From Brienomyrus brachyistius (Eukaryota; Chordata; Actinopteri; Osteoglossiformes; Mormyridae): DNA of 64,000 bases. The stretch spans positions 28,698,474 to 28,762,473 of the forward strand of contig NC_064540.1 of assembly GCF_023856365.1 (NCBI RefSeq), given 5' to 3'. Both the position numbers and the translations under genes were made by a program. Positions 1-11,050 of the stretch are shown here, in pieces. Numbering within the stretch: the stretch's first letter is position 1; every line of letters begins with the position of its first letter. The notes beneath the pieces were generated by a model. It did not search any database. It saw nothing but the letters and a program-made list of their open reading frames with translations, and was not told the DNA's origin.

Positions 1-67
1 TATAATATATAGTGTCACTTGTCACTTTGCATGTTTACTTTATAATGTAAATAATATCATTTTGTAG

Positions 68-117
68 GTTCAGGTGATGATTCCTCTTCAACTAGCTCAG
101 AAAGTTTTGATGGCTCT
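68..117 (+). CDS. Penultimate coding exon of an unidentified signalling-tail gene
   Basis: A TAG acceptor ends at 67 and a strong GTAAGT donor begins at 118, giving a 50-nt exon. Of the three frames one has an internal stop and one creates TGA across the junction with the next exon. The remaining frame starts with the last two bases of a codon and ends in phase 0, encoding SGDDSSSTSSESFDGS, a serine/aspartate-rich stretch. It joins in phase to the exon at 2392-2652. Upstream exons lie outside the window. The gene is not recognised; the composition suits a disordered cytoplasmic tail. The splice reading is inference from consensus sites and phase compatibility, without transcript support. Confidence 0.6.
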
Positions 118-1010
118 GTAAGTATTCCAGCTTGTTCTTTGTCATAGAAACTACTTATCCAGATGTGTTGGAAAACATTTTTTTGATTAAAATTTACCTA
201 TAAAAATATATCAAATTAAGGTATTGTTTAGCAGTGATCCACTTAGTTTTTTATCTTGGAGTTTTTGATTTTTTTCTTTTGTTCTCTGGCAATATTTGTT
301 TTAGTAGACTCACACTGGTTTTAGTTTGCATATTTATTACATATACTGCATTTTGTATCTTAAGGACAAGAAATATTATTTAGTGCAATGATCTTATATC
401 TGTTTAGGTTAATCCATGTATCATATGCAATGTTCAACTATGGCAGCAGTGTACTCTCTGACAATTCTCGAACAAAATGTGGCAAAACGTTATATTCACT
501 GTGGATTTTGGTATATTTCTTTAATGTTTTGTATTGACTGGTAATTTCCTCACTGGTCAAGTCCTTCTCAAGTCAGATAAGTAGAAAAATGGACAGAATT
601 CTGATTTCCAGTCCTCTTTCTTGCACATGCAACAGATATTTATATATTTATATAATTAAATATACCCATAGGTTGATAAGTGGCTTCACTGGCAACACAA
701 AATCTAAATTTCTAAGGGCTGTAGTAGAGATTTGCTTTGAGGAATTCTGTCACTCTCTGAGTTTGGTAGTCATCAATGACCTAGCACAACTATTTTTAGA
801 ATTTAGATTTAGAATATAGTGATCAGTGGTCATTCTTGACACGGCACAGCACACAACAAAAAAATGTGTCCTGTGCATTTAACCTATATATGACATCATG
901 ACATAGTAGGGGGCAACTAATTCAGTGCCCAGAGAGCAGTGCTTGAGGGTGGTACCTTGCTCAGGGTAGCTCAGTGGTGCCTTGCTAGTCTGGAATTCAA
1001 ACCTACAATC
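118..1010. other. Intron, no recognisable element
   Basis: This AT-rich intron sequence lies between the two left-hand exons. The short open frame at 589-819 has no splice or family support. I see nothing else to annotate. Confidence 0.5.
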
Positions 1011-1160
<150 letters not shown>

Positions 1161-1384
1161 GCACTTCCTCAATTTCTAGCACATCTTGCTTATCTGTCAA
1201 ATTACTTTATTTTAACTGTTCATAATTATCATGAATAATGTGGAGTGGGAGTGCCCATCCCTCTGCCTGTCATTCAAGATTTACATGTAAACCTAAATAG
1301 GACTCAGGAGGAGCTTCTATCCTCATGTTGTAAGTCTTCTTAACCAGGACATGACACCACTACCTCTTAAAAAGTATACAGCTG

Positions 1385-1890
1385 ATGCATGAACTACTTA
1401 TTAAGGCTAACAACTGCATTCACAAATGTATATATACACAACTGTGTGCATCTACTCTCCTAGGTCAATGCACACTGCACTTTAAATACATTACTTATTC
1501 ATTACATTACTTGTTCACTGTAAATTGCACAACAATCATTTCATCTGTCTCCACTTGTCACTTCGTACATGTGTACTGAAGATGATCTTTTTCATGCAAC
1601 CCTTGCACACTGCACTTTAGATATGCTGCTGTCTCCTGCTGTCAACTGTGAAACGCACATTTACAGTCAATGTACAGTCAGTTGTTCATAGTGCAATCTA
1701 AGATTCCTCTCTTTCTTCTATTTTATTCTATTCTATGTATATATTGTTAAATTCATTCTTATGTTATTATTGTCTACACTGTTTATATTCTTAACTGTTG
1801 TAAATTGTAACTTTAAATTCCTAGTTTACTCTTGTTTGCACAGTCTTTAGATCAGTCATGTATGTGATGAATAAAGAATCTTGAGGTAGA
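1385..1890 (+). repeat. LINE-type 3' UTR-like fragment
   Basis: The segment has repeated short motifs such as TTGCACACTGCACTTTA, a T-rich stretch and AATAAAG at 1870, followed by ATCTTGAGG. This resembles the 3' ends of fish L2/Rex-type LINEs by composition only. No reverse transcriptase frame is attached. The family is tentative. Confidence 0.3.
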
Positions 1891-2391
1891 ATACATCATA
1901 AAAATTTGATTGATAAGGATTGACTAGAGGTAGTTCTAATCTGATTAATTTATAATATATAATTCACTTATATACATATGCAATACAGCATAATTTGCTG
2001 CTAATGGAATGTCTCATTCATTACAAATTTCTCCCTTACGCATTTACCATCAATGAATAGCAACAAAAATATCTTTAAAGACACTTTTTTTCTGGAATAA
2101 AACCTGATTTCTGGCCTTTCAGGTGTAGGTTAAGTACTGACGCATGAGTCAGGGGATTCTAGTCATTTCCTGTTTTGAAATAAGGAGGATGTTACATCTC
2201 ATGTACGTGACATCCATATTCTTCCATAATGTATTTGACTATATAAAGAATGTAACTTTAGTAAAAAAAAACCACATGAGACAATATGGGCAAATGCATT
2301 TTAGCAGTACTAAAGTATAAGACGAAACCAAGTCTTCAGAATGCTGGATAACTACATAGTGAGTAATCTTGAGTAATTCCATTTTTTCTAG

Positions 2392-2652
2392 GTGACTGAC
2401 AAGCTTGAGGATGACTATGTGAACCTGTCCCAGGATAAGAGTAGCCTTTGTCCCCCAAAGCTTTGTGGAATTCAGGATTATGTGAATATTGAGGCACCTG
2501 ATGATTCCACTGAGAGTGAAGCTGATGACAATGAGGACTTACTCAGTAAAACTGCAATAGTAATGGATAAGCAAAAGACAAAGTGTCACAGTGAAGCCAG
2601 TGAGGACAGTGATGATAATGAATTACATTACACAACTGTTGTTTTTAAATGA
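2392..2652 (+). CDS. Terminal coding exon: acidic tail with two YxN motifs and an ITIM-like motif
   Basis: A TTTTTTCTAG acceptor ends at 2391. The exon opens in phase 0 (GTG, valine) and runs 86 codons to TGA. Tyr9 lies in DDYVNL and Tyr30 in QDYVNI, both fitting the YxN consensus bound by GRB2-family SH2 domains. Tyr80 lies in ELHYTTVVF near the C-terminus and fits the ITIM consensus LxYxxV. Acidic clusters separate them. Known families with this layout are membrane adaptors (LAT, LAX, NTAL) and inhibitory leukocyte receptors, which act at the plasma membrane of immune cells. I cannot choose between them, and no transmembrane segment is visible in these two exons. The coding status is well supported by the splice phase and the motifs; identity is open. 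Confidence 0.75.
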   Translation: MTDKLEDDYVNLSQDKSSLCPPKLCGIQDYVNIEAPDDSTESEADDNEDLLSKTAIVMDKQKTKCHSEASEDSDDNELHYTTVVFK

Positions 2653-3082
2653 CAGATACAACATACAAGTCTTAGAAAAACCTCATAAGATCCATACCTT
2701 GAAAGAATTTTGTCATTCAGAATATGTCATTCTAGAGCATGTACAAAAATATTGTTTTGTAGTCTACAAACTTTGAGAAGTATGTAATAAGATATGAATG
2801 TATTTTATCCTGAGAATGAGAGGACAAAATTTCAAACTCTGGATAACTTTTTGGTTAATATAAAATATGAAAATAATATTCATGTTTTGCTGTTTAGTCA
2901 TTATTAATCCCATTAAATCGAGACTTTTTAATCAGTTCTATGGAGTTAAAATATTACTAAAATCTACTAGGGTAGTCACTGATGGAAACATGCACAGAAT
3001 ACAAAGATATCACTTTTCACAGTTAGGTAACTTCATACAAATTTCTTAAAAACTTTTATTTGAATAATGAGTATGAAACTTT

Positions 3083-3112
3083 AATAAATAACAGTTTAAC
3101 ATGATCAATAAA
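3083..3112 (+). terminator. Polyadenylation signals of the left-hand gene
   Basis: Two AATAAA hexamers (3083-3088 and 3107-3112) lie about 430 nt after the stop at 2652. A GT/T-rich stretch follows at about 3123-3134. This suits a 3' UTR of about 470 nt ending near 3125-3130. Confidence 0.6.
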
Positions 3113-3142
3113 CACAGTCATTGTCTGTGTTTTATTCTCATA

Positions 3143-3178
3143 CATAATAATAATAACAATAATAATAATAATAATAAA
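3143..3178 (+). repeat. (AAT)n microsatellite
   Basis: A short imperfect run of AAT/AAC triplets just beyond the predicted poly(A) site. Confidence 0.85.
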
Positions 3179-3182
3179 TTAG

Positions 3183-3560
3183 GGGTGAGTGAGTACAGGA
3201 TTAGCTAGATATTGTAGTGGGTTCTTTGCCATAATTCTCAGGGCAGATTGTGACCAACAGATTAGCCCATCTTGTGGTCAGTGTGGATCCCAGTGCCCCA
3301 GTGCAGTAACAGGGCTATGGTACTGTAAAAATCGTGCTGTCCTTCAGATGAAACATAAATCTGAGGTCCTGACTCTGAGGTCATAAGAGATCCCTGAGCA
3401 GCTTTCGAAAGAGTAGGGGTGGTACCTCGATGTCCAGGCTAAAATTGACCACTGTAGCCGTACCAAATCTGGCCTACGAATCATTCCCCATATCTAATTG
3501 GTGAATTCTCTCCTGCCTCTTCACCACCTAAGCTACCAGAACTGGTTTTCTTGTCATATA
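3183..3560 (+). repeat. Interspersed fish repeat, SINE or LINE-derived
   Basis: A GC-balanced island in AT-rich sequence, with phrases such as CAGTGCCCCAGTGCAGTAAC and GAGGTCCTGACTCTGAGGTC that I recognise as a recurrent fish dispersed repeat. No coding frame and no clear target duplication were seen. Assignment to a named family was not possible. Confidence 0.4.
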
Positions 3561-4727
3561 CAATAATAATATATAATATAATAAAAATGTCCAGTTTTTC
3601 TCAGATGAAGAAACCATCTCCTTGTCTTTTCTCCTCTTGCTACAATATCAGAATATATGAAGCTGTCAGCATATCAGATATGAGGATGGTTTAACCGTAA
3701 GGTTGCAATTTGGTTGATATTCCCATATGAAAAAGTCTTGTAAGAATACATATAATTCATATTTGTTTTGTTTTACATTGGCCATATAAGTTTAGTAAGT
3801 TGCATATATATTTAAGAAGTTGACTACAAAGGCAGCCTTTATGTGGCACAAGTGATCAATTTAGTCAATGTATCAGTGTAAATTCATATTTTCAATTAAA
3901 AATATCTGTCTTACTAATTGAACCACAGCACTGATTGTTTCATGGGATTTGCTTTTTACAACATACAGTATGCATTAGACCCACAGCCATGCTTCACTGG
4001 AAGTCCATGGAAGATTCATATACTGTACACTTTGTCTAAATGGAGAATGGACTGAAGGTTTTTGGTGAATATGCTTTTGTAACATGTTTTTAGAGGTGAG
4101 GGCTCTTTTAAAGTTTCAGCAAACAATTGACTGATGCAATAAACAAGTTATGGTGATTTGCAGTTTTGTTCCAAGAATGAGGTACAGTATAGTGTTTTAT
4201 AAAAATAAAATAATAAAAAAAACTGTAATAATAATCACTTTTACTATTATTAATATTTGCTATATATAGAATTATACTGAAATTATCTGTAGAGAAAATA
4301 AAAATATGTACATTAATAAGCAACAAAACCAAAGCATGCAGTCTGATGCCCTCTTTACACAAGCACAGAGAAGGTTACATGTTCTGCGATCTTTATCTGA
4401 ATTCAACTTTCATTCACAGTAACAGGAAGTAGCCAAAAGCCACAGGCTCACAGAAATAGATACATTCAACGAAGACTGTTTATAGCTTTCAGGCGATTGC
4501 AGGCCAGGGGAGAATGCTTACCATGTATATCCAACAGATGTAATTTATTTCTGGAATTACTGCACATAGAGGATTTATCTGTTAAACCACAATTGTGCAT
4601 GAAAAAATTAACTAAATGCACAACTGAAAATTAAAAATATACTGTACAGTTGCAAGCAAAGAAAATCCTAAAGCTCAGAACTTGCCTACACAGTGTGTCC
4701 CAGTTACACATATGCAATTAATTCAAT
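3561..4727. other. AT-rich intergenic sequence
   Basis: No gene is visible. It contains one dispersed repeat copy (annotated separately) and the open frame 4108-4362, which has no family support. Confidence 0.5.
3855..3975 (+). repeat. Unclassified dispersed repeat, copy A
   Basis: Shares GTATCAGTGTAAATTCAT and TTACTAATTGAAC, in the same order and spacing, with 50876-50990 about 47 kb away. Family unknown. Confidence 0.5.
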
Positions 4728-4910
4728 ATTCAAATTCAAATTTTATTTGTCACATACAGTTCATGCACAGTACAACTATGAAATGTTATTTTCAACATTC
4801 CATGACACAAAAACAACAGTGGGATACAGATGCAGCAGGGTTAGACAGAATTAGAAAAGAAATTACACATAGGAATCTTACAGTTGGGGGAGGAGGGAAC
4901 AGATTTCCCA
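4728..4910 (-). repeat. L2-type LINE 3' end, truncated
   Basis: Begins with ATTCAAATTC-type units and TTTTATTTGTCACATACA, the same 3'-terminal signature as the better preserved L2-type LINE at 36231-37798. Only the 3' UTR survives here. Confidence 0.55.
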
Positions 4911-4917
4911 AGGTGCA

Positions 4918-5030
4918 GATGTGCAGTAGTATGTGCAGACAGTAGTATGTGCAAATAGTAGTATGTGCAACCAGTAGTATGTGCAAATAGTAGTACAGTA
5001 TGTGCAAACAGTAGTATGTGCAAATAGTAA
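4918..5030 (+). repeat. Minisatellite, about 16-bp unit
   Basis: About seven imperfect head-to-tail copies of GTATGTGCAAATAGTA and variants (CAGACAGTA, CAACCAGTA). It lies directly downstream of the LINE 3' fragment and probably expanded within its 3' UTR. Confidence 0.85.
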
Positions 5031-5476
5031 AACAATAATCAACCAGTGCAGCAGTGGGCAGAGGTAATTCCGTAAGTAATATGTAGACTGTAATGGAGGA
5101 GGGGGGTCATTACCCCTTTTAACTATATCCATTTTTAAGCATTATATCGCTTCCATTTTAGGCTTATTACTGTACATGGTTAGCCACATGTGCTGTATGT
5201 TTTCGTTTTCAGGACACTCGGCTACTCGCATATGTCTTAATTTGTTATGTAAATGCTGACACAGTTTTGATATCATCCATTTTATGAAGAAAAACTCTTA
5301 TTGAAATTTCTCAAATTTGCAGGTACTACAAATATAAGATTATAAATCTTGGGATTAGAGTCTCTATGATGTGGGAATGCAAGGGTTTCATTGGAGATCT
5401 TTCTATGGCTTAATATTGTGAAAGGATATGTGGTTGGAGCTGGGCAGAAATTAATATCTTTGATTTTGCATGTGTT
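5031..5476. other. Intergenic, nothing recognised
   Basis: AT-rich sequence without coding signal or a repeat I can name. Confidence 0.4.
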
Positions 5477-5715
5477 TGCTCAAAAAAAATAAAGGAACAC
5501 TTTTTAGTCAGTGTATAGTATCAGGTCAATTAAACTTCTGGGATATGGATCTGGTCAGTTAGGTAGCAGAGGGGGTTGTTAATCAATTTCAGCTGCTTTG
5601 ATATTAATGAAATTGATGAAAGGGGCAACGATGAGACGAACCCCAAAACAGGAAAGGTTTATCAGGTGGAGGTCACTGACATTTTTCCCTATTCATCTTT
5701 TCTGACTGGCAGGAA
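5477..5715 (+). mobile_element. Tc1-like transposon, 5' end fragment
   Basis: Starts with GCTCAAAAAAAATAAAGGAA and contains TTTCAGCTGCTTTG and AACAGGAAAGGTTTATCAGG. It aligns along its length with the left end of the fuller element at 33517-34988. Only the pre-transposase part is present. Confidence 0.7.
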
Positions 5716-5784
5716 TTGCATCACACATGGCTCTAGCCTATCTAGCTCATATTAGTGGTGGGCTAATATACGCAAGACAGGGTG

Positions 5785-5878
5785 AAATAATAGGGAACAG
5801 CTGGGCACAATCGGGGAAGCACACGTGGATGATGAGGGGGCGTGGTACACACGAGGATCAGATGAGCTGGACGTGACA
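5785..5878 (-). repeat. LTR fragment of the proline-rich LTR family
   Basis: Contains ACAGCTGGGCACAATCGGGG and the LTR-terminal ...CGTGACA. It matches the outer end of the LTRs at 40219-40494 and 42060-42322. About 94 bp remain. Confidence 0.65.
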
Positions 5879-6766
5879 GGACCTTCCAGCCTTCTCTATT
5901 TTTTTCAATTTGCATGATGCCAGTCTTGAGTAAAATTATACAACAGTGGCAATTTACTGTTAAACAGTTGACTGCAGTTGTTCACGTCTTCTTAACCACA
6001 AGGCCAACACTGGTACACAAAATGATCTTACATCAACAAATATCCCTCCCCTCCCAATACAATACATCTTATACCACTCTGGAGACTTCTTTTACAAGTC
6101 TCCAAGAGTTTTCCTGGGACGCAAAACCAAAAAAAATCCCAAAAAAGCAAAAGCCAAGAACAAGTTACTGTTTAGCTCACAGGAACACAGTTTCCTAATC
6201 TTCAAGAACAGAGTTCAGCTGATAGAGACAAAGTCTTTATATGTAAAAGACAAAAGGCCATTACGTCCATATTGGTCAGTATTTCTTCTGATGGTGGATA
6301 AATCTGGGATTGCTCTTATGATTCTCATATCAGTTCTTGGGTTCACATTAAGATGGGGCAGATATAGGCCACCCATTTTTGTTCCTGTGTGCCACCCATA
6401 TCGACTTGCAGTTAGGGGGGAGGTGGAGTCACTGTCCTTTAACTGGTGTCAGTTTAACAGTTTAAGACTTGATTAAGTTTAACACTATAATAAAAATACT
6501 GACTGTATTGTCTGCACTCCAAAAATGTGGTGAGTTAGAAAGTAAAGGAACAACCAATGTTAACTAGTTTACCTAATGTCAACTTACTTTCAATGGAGGC
6601 ATCTTGATTTCTGCATAGATATGTTGGGCCTGGAGGGGTGGCCGACCCTATAGAATATGAAACGTATTTAAAGAAATTGCAATATACAAGATATTTCATA
6701 CAGTATTATGAGAAAAACAGGAAATGTAGTTATGGCAACTAGTAAATCAGCAATTACTTTCAGCCT
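5879..6766. other. Intergenic, nothing recognised
   Basis: Two short open frames (5914-6198, 6291-6476) lack splice or family evidence. Confidence 0.4.
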
Positions 6767-7204
6767 TTTTGTCTGCTCTTTCCGTGTACCATACCCCCTC
6801 ATTAAAATCGTGTGGATTCCCCGTGTTTACCAGATGTTTTCTGTTACTGTCATTAGTCCAATGTATTTAAGTCCACATTTAAGTATGTTAAGTATGCCCC
6901 TTCTCCTCATGCCTGTCCCAGAGATGAACCTCCCAGTCGGCTCACTTTCCCTTGCCCCAGTCCCCGCAGCCCATGCCTTCATCGGCACACGCCTGGCCTA
7001 CAAAGGTGCCAGGGCTTAGGAGGACACGATCCCATGGATCCCAAAGTTCCCCAAGAAAGGGGTGTTGGCTCCACCCCCGTGGTTCCATCTGTCGGTCTCC
7101 CAGAGAAGGAGAGGACACCGACAACGAGGTGGACTCCCTGAATCGCCTTCACTCCCCCAGGCTTCGACTCAACAGTTGCCTGCGGGTCCTCTGGCTCCCG
7201 ATCG

Positions 7205-7756
7205 GTGGTCTCCTGTGGGTCCCCAGGCTTTGGTTCGGCAGTTACCCTTGGCTTCACCCATGGTGCCTCGTGGACTCGATCGCCAGTGGGCTCCCCGCCT
7301 GCGACTCGTTGGTCGCCTGCACAGGAGATGGCGGCGCCTCTGCCTGCCGCAGTTGTGGTTTCCTCCTTCTCTCCGCCAGCCCCTTCACCTTACTCCTCGC
7401 CGCCCGCAGCATCCCCTTCAGCTCCTACTCTGGCCCCACGGTCTCCTGTTGCCCCTGCGGCTTCTACTCCACGCCCACTGGGGGTCCCTCCAGCTCACCG
7501 TTTCCCCTCTAGTTCCTTTGTGCCTCCTGTGTTTGCTCCCTGTCTCTCTCTGCCTTTGTTCCTTGCTAGTCCCTATGTGTCTCCTGAGGGTCTGTCCCCT
7601 GGTGCTGTTCCATCCTTGTCCCCTTTAGTGATCCTGGGAACTGTGTTTCTATCTTTGCGTCTGTCTGCGTACACCATGGTTTGTCGCTTGTTATCTGAGT
7701 CAGTTTCCTTGTGTCTGTTCTGTGTTTCCAAATTGTTCCCTGTGCCTCGTTGATGT
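7205..7756 (+). pseudogene. Proline-rich frame of LTR element (copy B)
   Basis: The frame has 182 codons and then TGA. The middle is Pro/Ser/Ala-rich (SSPPAASPSAPTLAP). The last 15 codons read SLCLFCVSKLFPVPR before the stop, closely matching the ends of the frames at 44568-45071 and 40597-42057. The start is not homologous to the intact copy, and a stop in an upstream frame near 7018 suggests decay. It has no resemblance to gag, protease or reverse transcriptase. Function is unknown; the similarity shows a shared reading frame in this LTR family. Overlapping frames in the same GC-rich block are shadows. Confidence 0.5.
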
Positions 7757-7809
7757 TCTTTGTTTGTTTCCCCAGGTGCTGCTGTGTCCCGGTCTCATCA
7801 CTTCACTCC

Positions 7810-8066
7810 TGTCCTACCCCGAACGTCCTCTCATTCCGTATGCCATACCCCTTCATTAACCTTGTGTGGATTCCCCGTGTTTACCAGCTGTTTTCTGTTG
7901 CTGTCATTTGTCCAGTGTATTTAAGTGTGTTTCCCCAGTCCAGTCATTGAAGTCTAATGTCCGTCTGTAGTGTTGCCTTGTGTGTTTAATTAATAAATCC
8001 CACAATTACCCTACTACCAGTTCTGTCCTGCCTCCCTGCTCTGCTCCTGAGTGTAAAGCCACAACA
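7810..8066 (+). repeat. 3' LTR of copy B
   Basis: Runs from TGTCCTACCCCG to AAGCCACAACA, with a TATTTAAG box at about 7917 and AATAAATCCC at about 7993. It is alignable with the LTR at 44230-44492 in reverse orientation. Confidence 0.65.
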
Positions 8067-8910
8067 TCTTTTTTTTACTGATAAAAATGCTGGTCTTTGG
8101 GTTGAAGGACAGGAAACTTGGTGTATGGCCTGGGGATGGGCTTCTTGTGGGCCTGGCCTGTCAGAATCTGGAAGGGTTAAATAAAAGATCCCCCATACCA
8201 GGATAGTCTTAATCTAGAGAAATGGTAAACAAAGAGACATCATGAGCAAGTAAAATCTAAAAACCTTAAATTAGAGAATTTTGAGAAGAAATTGAAGATA
8301 TTTGATTATATTTGGAAAAGTACTGTGCTTATAGTTTATATATTTGTGATATATTATACAACCTCATTGATGTAAGTATGTATTATTGCAGAGTACAGTA
8401 TAGTAAAAATAAGCTAGTGAATATATATATAAATTAACCTATAATTAGCCTATTTGCATGTGTGGTGTTCATGCTTGACCTTACAAAAGCACACATTATG
8501 TTTTTACAAATTATTTTGTTCTATAATACATAATTCAATTAAATGAAATATGACCTGATGAATTATTTGATATGTGATATTTAAAGGCCTTTGGCAGAGA
8601 TGACTGCAGTTTTCTTTTCTTGGCCAGAATTTTAACATTATTCAACCTAGAAAAGACAAAAAACTGATCCATCGATTCAGAGTGGTTCAACAAAAAACAT
8701 ACCTCTTATACATTCCTTGTCTGTTCTTTTGGGGGGAGGGGACACCACTTGGACTACCACAGGATGCACGGATCTGAGGATCTTTAGGAACAACTGGCCA
8801 AACATGAAAGTGTTGGATGTGGAAAATGCTGTCAGATTAGACTTGCTTGGTAAGGCTTTCATGTATACAATTATAGACTAATGTAATTTATATATATTCT
8901 CACTAGCTTT
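8067..8910. other. Intergenic, nothing recognised
   Basis: AT-rich. The open frame at 8677-8862 has no support. Confidence 0.4.
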
Positions 8911-9150
8911 GACAGTCTCGTACGGCATCCATTTTGTCCTTTTGGGGCCGAATCACCCCACACCCCAAGATATGGCCCAAATAGCCTCCCGTTGGGCCAG
9001 GGCAGATTTTTTTGGCTGGATGGTCAGCCCAGCCAGATGTATATGTTGCAGCACCTCACTGTTCCAGGTGCTCTTCCCAGGTGGTGCTGTATACAAGAAT
9101 GTCATCCAGAGAGGCTGCTGCAAAGGTGCCAGTGCCATGGCTGATGTTTA
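8911..9150 (-). pseudogene. Ty3-type reverse transcriptase fragment
   Basis: On the minus strand one frame reads ASLDDILVYSTTWEEHLE, which carries the catalytic DD of the Ty3-type reverse transcriptase palm (usually YLDD). After a stop and a frame change it continues through AGLTIQPKKSALAQRE and YLGHILG to GVIRPQKDKM, which follow the palm in this family. About 80 codons of a usual RT domain remain, with at least one stop and one frameshift, so it is dead. It is separate from the internally deleted element at 46.9-49.1 kb. No LTR was found beside it. Confidence 0.7.
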
Positions 9151-9249
9151 TCTAGAAGGCGGAGGTCAAGCTTATTTGCTAATGGTTGGGGTAGTGAAGA
9201 GATTACGCTATTCTGTGGTGTTGGGGCACAATGTTAGTGTAAAGAAATG

Positions 9250-10830
9250 AGCTTAGCGGTAAAATGATGTGTGGAGATATGCTGTTTTGTGAGTGCATGT
9301 TGACAGGGTTTGAAGGGAAATGTAGTGCATGTAGATGAAATTTACTCGCCGGAGACAGGCCCGGGAGGACCAGGATGTCCGCAGCCGCCAAAGAGCCCGG
9401 AAGAGCCGGGGACCCACGTCCCAATGATAGCCACGCCCCCGCCCCAGCCGTGGGAGGAGGGAGGTCCCAGATGCAGCCCCCGCAGCCAAAAGGGCATGAG
9501 CCCCAGAATATCAGAGACAACAGGTAGCCGACTTTCCAGTTCATGAGGACGCGGCCACTCCCGTACGAGCCAAGGCCAGGGCCCCTAGGACTCCAGGCGG
9601 CCGGGTGCAACCAGCCCCCAGTAGAGAGCCCCACCCACCTTAGAGAGGCCAGACCCCCCCCCGGGCCACCACCCTGAGGAGAGGGGCCAGCAACCATGCC
9701 CAGGAGACCAACCGCACCCAGGACGGAGCAGCAAGCCCTGGACGCAAGCACCCACCATCCACACAGACACCCCACAAACACACCTCTCAGCCATGCACAT
9801 ACACCATACACACATCCCCACAACATACACAGACACCCACACACAGACACAAAAAGACATAGGCCCATCCACTCCGGGCTGCCCTCCGAAATGCGGGAGA
9901 AAATCCCAGCGCCAGCCGCAACCCGGGGGAAGCGTAGAGGAACGCTGCTTGTGAACAGCTGTCCTCCACATCACTCCCCCATCAAGACCCTCAATGTATA
10001 TGGTGTGAGTAAAATTGGTGGGTGGCAGCAGCACAGAGGCGAGTGATATGTGAATATTGTGAATGAGGGGGGAGAGGGGCTGGGATTCATAAGGCCAGGG
10101 GGCAGATTGCTCACCCCCTGGTAAAAGAGAGCCAGCTAACCAGCTGGCTCAGTAGGCACCCCAGCCCCCCACCGCCGTGTGGGAAGGAGTGGACCCAGGG
10201 CCCCCGGCGAGCACACCCCAGGGCACCACCAGCGCCAAAAGCCACCCCGCCCCCCCCCCCCCCCCCCACCCCGAAGGGCAGTCCGAACTCAGAGAAGTCA
10301 CTTACTCGACGACATAAAATGTGGCAGACTTGCCCAGGCCCAAGACACGGCACCCCCAACACAGTGCAGGCCGGACGCCCCGACATGGACCGACCCCTCC
10401 CCCCCGGCGGCACCCCCGGGGAGCACAGGCCACCCCGGTGCAGGGGGGGCACCCACTGAGGAGATGGCCAGGCCCCGGGCGCCAGAGCCCCAGACCCCGT
10501 ACCCAGCCCCGCACCAAAGAGGCCAACTGCCCATCCCAGGGCCAGCCCTCGCCACCACCAGCACTCCAGACCCCACACCCCATGACCACCAGGCAGCACC
10601 CACCCAAGCTCCCCCCCACCACCCCCAGCCAGGGCAAACACCCAGATACCACAAGACGGCAGCCACAGCCCCCCAGCCCCAAGAAGCCACTAGACACCCA
10701 TAGCCCGAGGGCCCAACCCCGCCACCCGCCAGGATTACGAGGAGATGAGACCACAGCCGACCACCCCCCCCTATATAATGGAATTGGTCAGAGTGGACCA
10801 GAGAGAATTCAATTCACATAATCGTTTATT
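9250..10830 (-). mobile_element. L1-type LINE 3' region, G-rich on the sense strand
   Basis: This 1.5-kb GC-rich block lies immediately downstream, in the minus sense, of the L1-type ORF2 at 11051-12905. It is C-rich on + (a run of about 18 C at 10250-10267), so the sense strand carries many G runs. Its open frames (10111-10821, both strands) are compositional artefacts without family motifs. G-rich 3' UTRs are known for L1 elements; assigning this block as the 3' UTR is inference from its position. Confidence 0.5.
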
Positions 10831-11050
10831 TTGGGAGGAAGCAGATATTCTCCCCATATTTAAGTGGTCTAACAGTAAATTTCTATACTGAGTAATACAC
10901 AAATTATTTTGATTTCCAGTTCATGAAGATAGTTTTCTTTGCAATGCCTAAGGCAGTAAGGATTATATGTGCCTTATTTTCTTCCATATCTAATTCACTT
11001 GCATCTCCTAAAATGCACAGTGTGGGTGAGGTTGGGATATGACAATTAAA

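Larger units (their letters stand above)
6767..8066 (+). mobile_element. Proline-rich LTR element, copy with degraded 5' LTR
   Basis: A partial 5' LTR (about 6767-6885) shares GTGTGGATTCCCCGTGTTTA and TGTATTTAAGT with the 3' LTR at 7810-8066, which starts TGTCCTACC and ends CACAACA. The internal part is GC-rich and encodes a decayed proline-rich frame on the same strand. The copy is diverged from the intact one at 40-42 kb and has no clear primer site. Confidence 0.65.

Noticed and set aside
6952..7628. Two further long frames overlapping copy B
   Set aside because: Alternative frames of the same GC-rich segment; only the frame ending FPVPR matches the other copies.
10111..10821. Long overlapping Pro/Gly-rich frames on both strands
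   Set aside because: Low stop density in a GC-rich LINE 3' region. All frames are open and none carries a domain.
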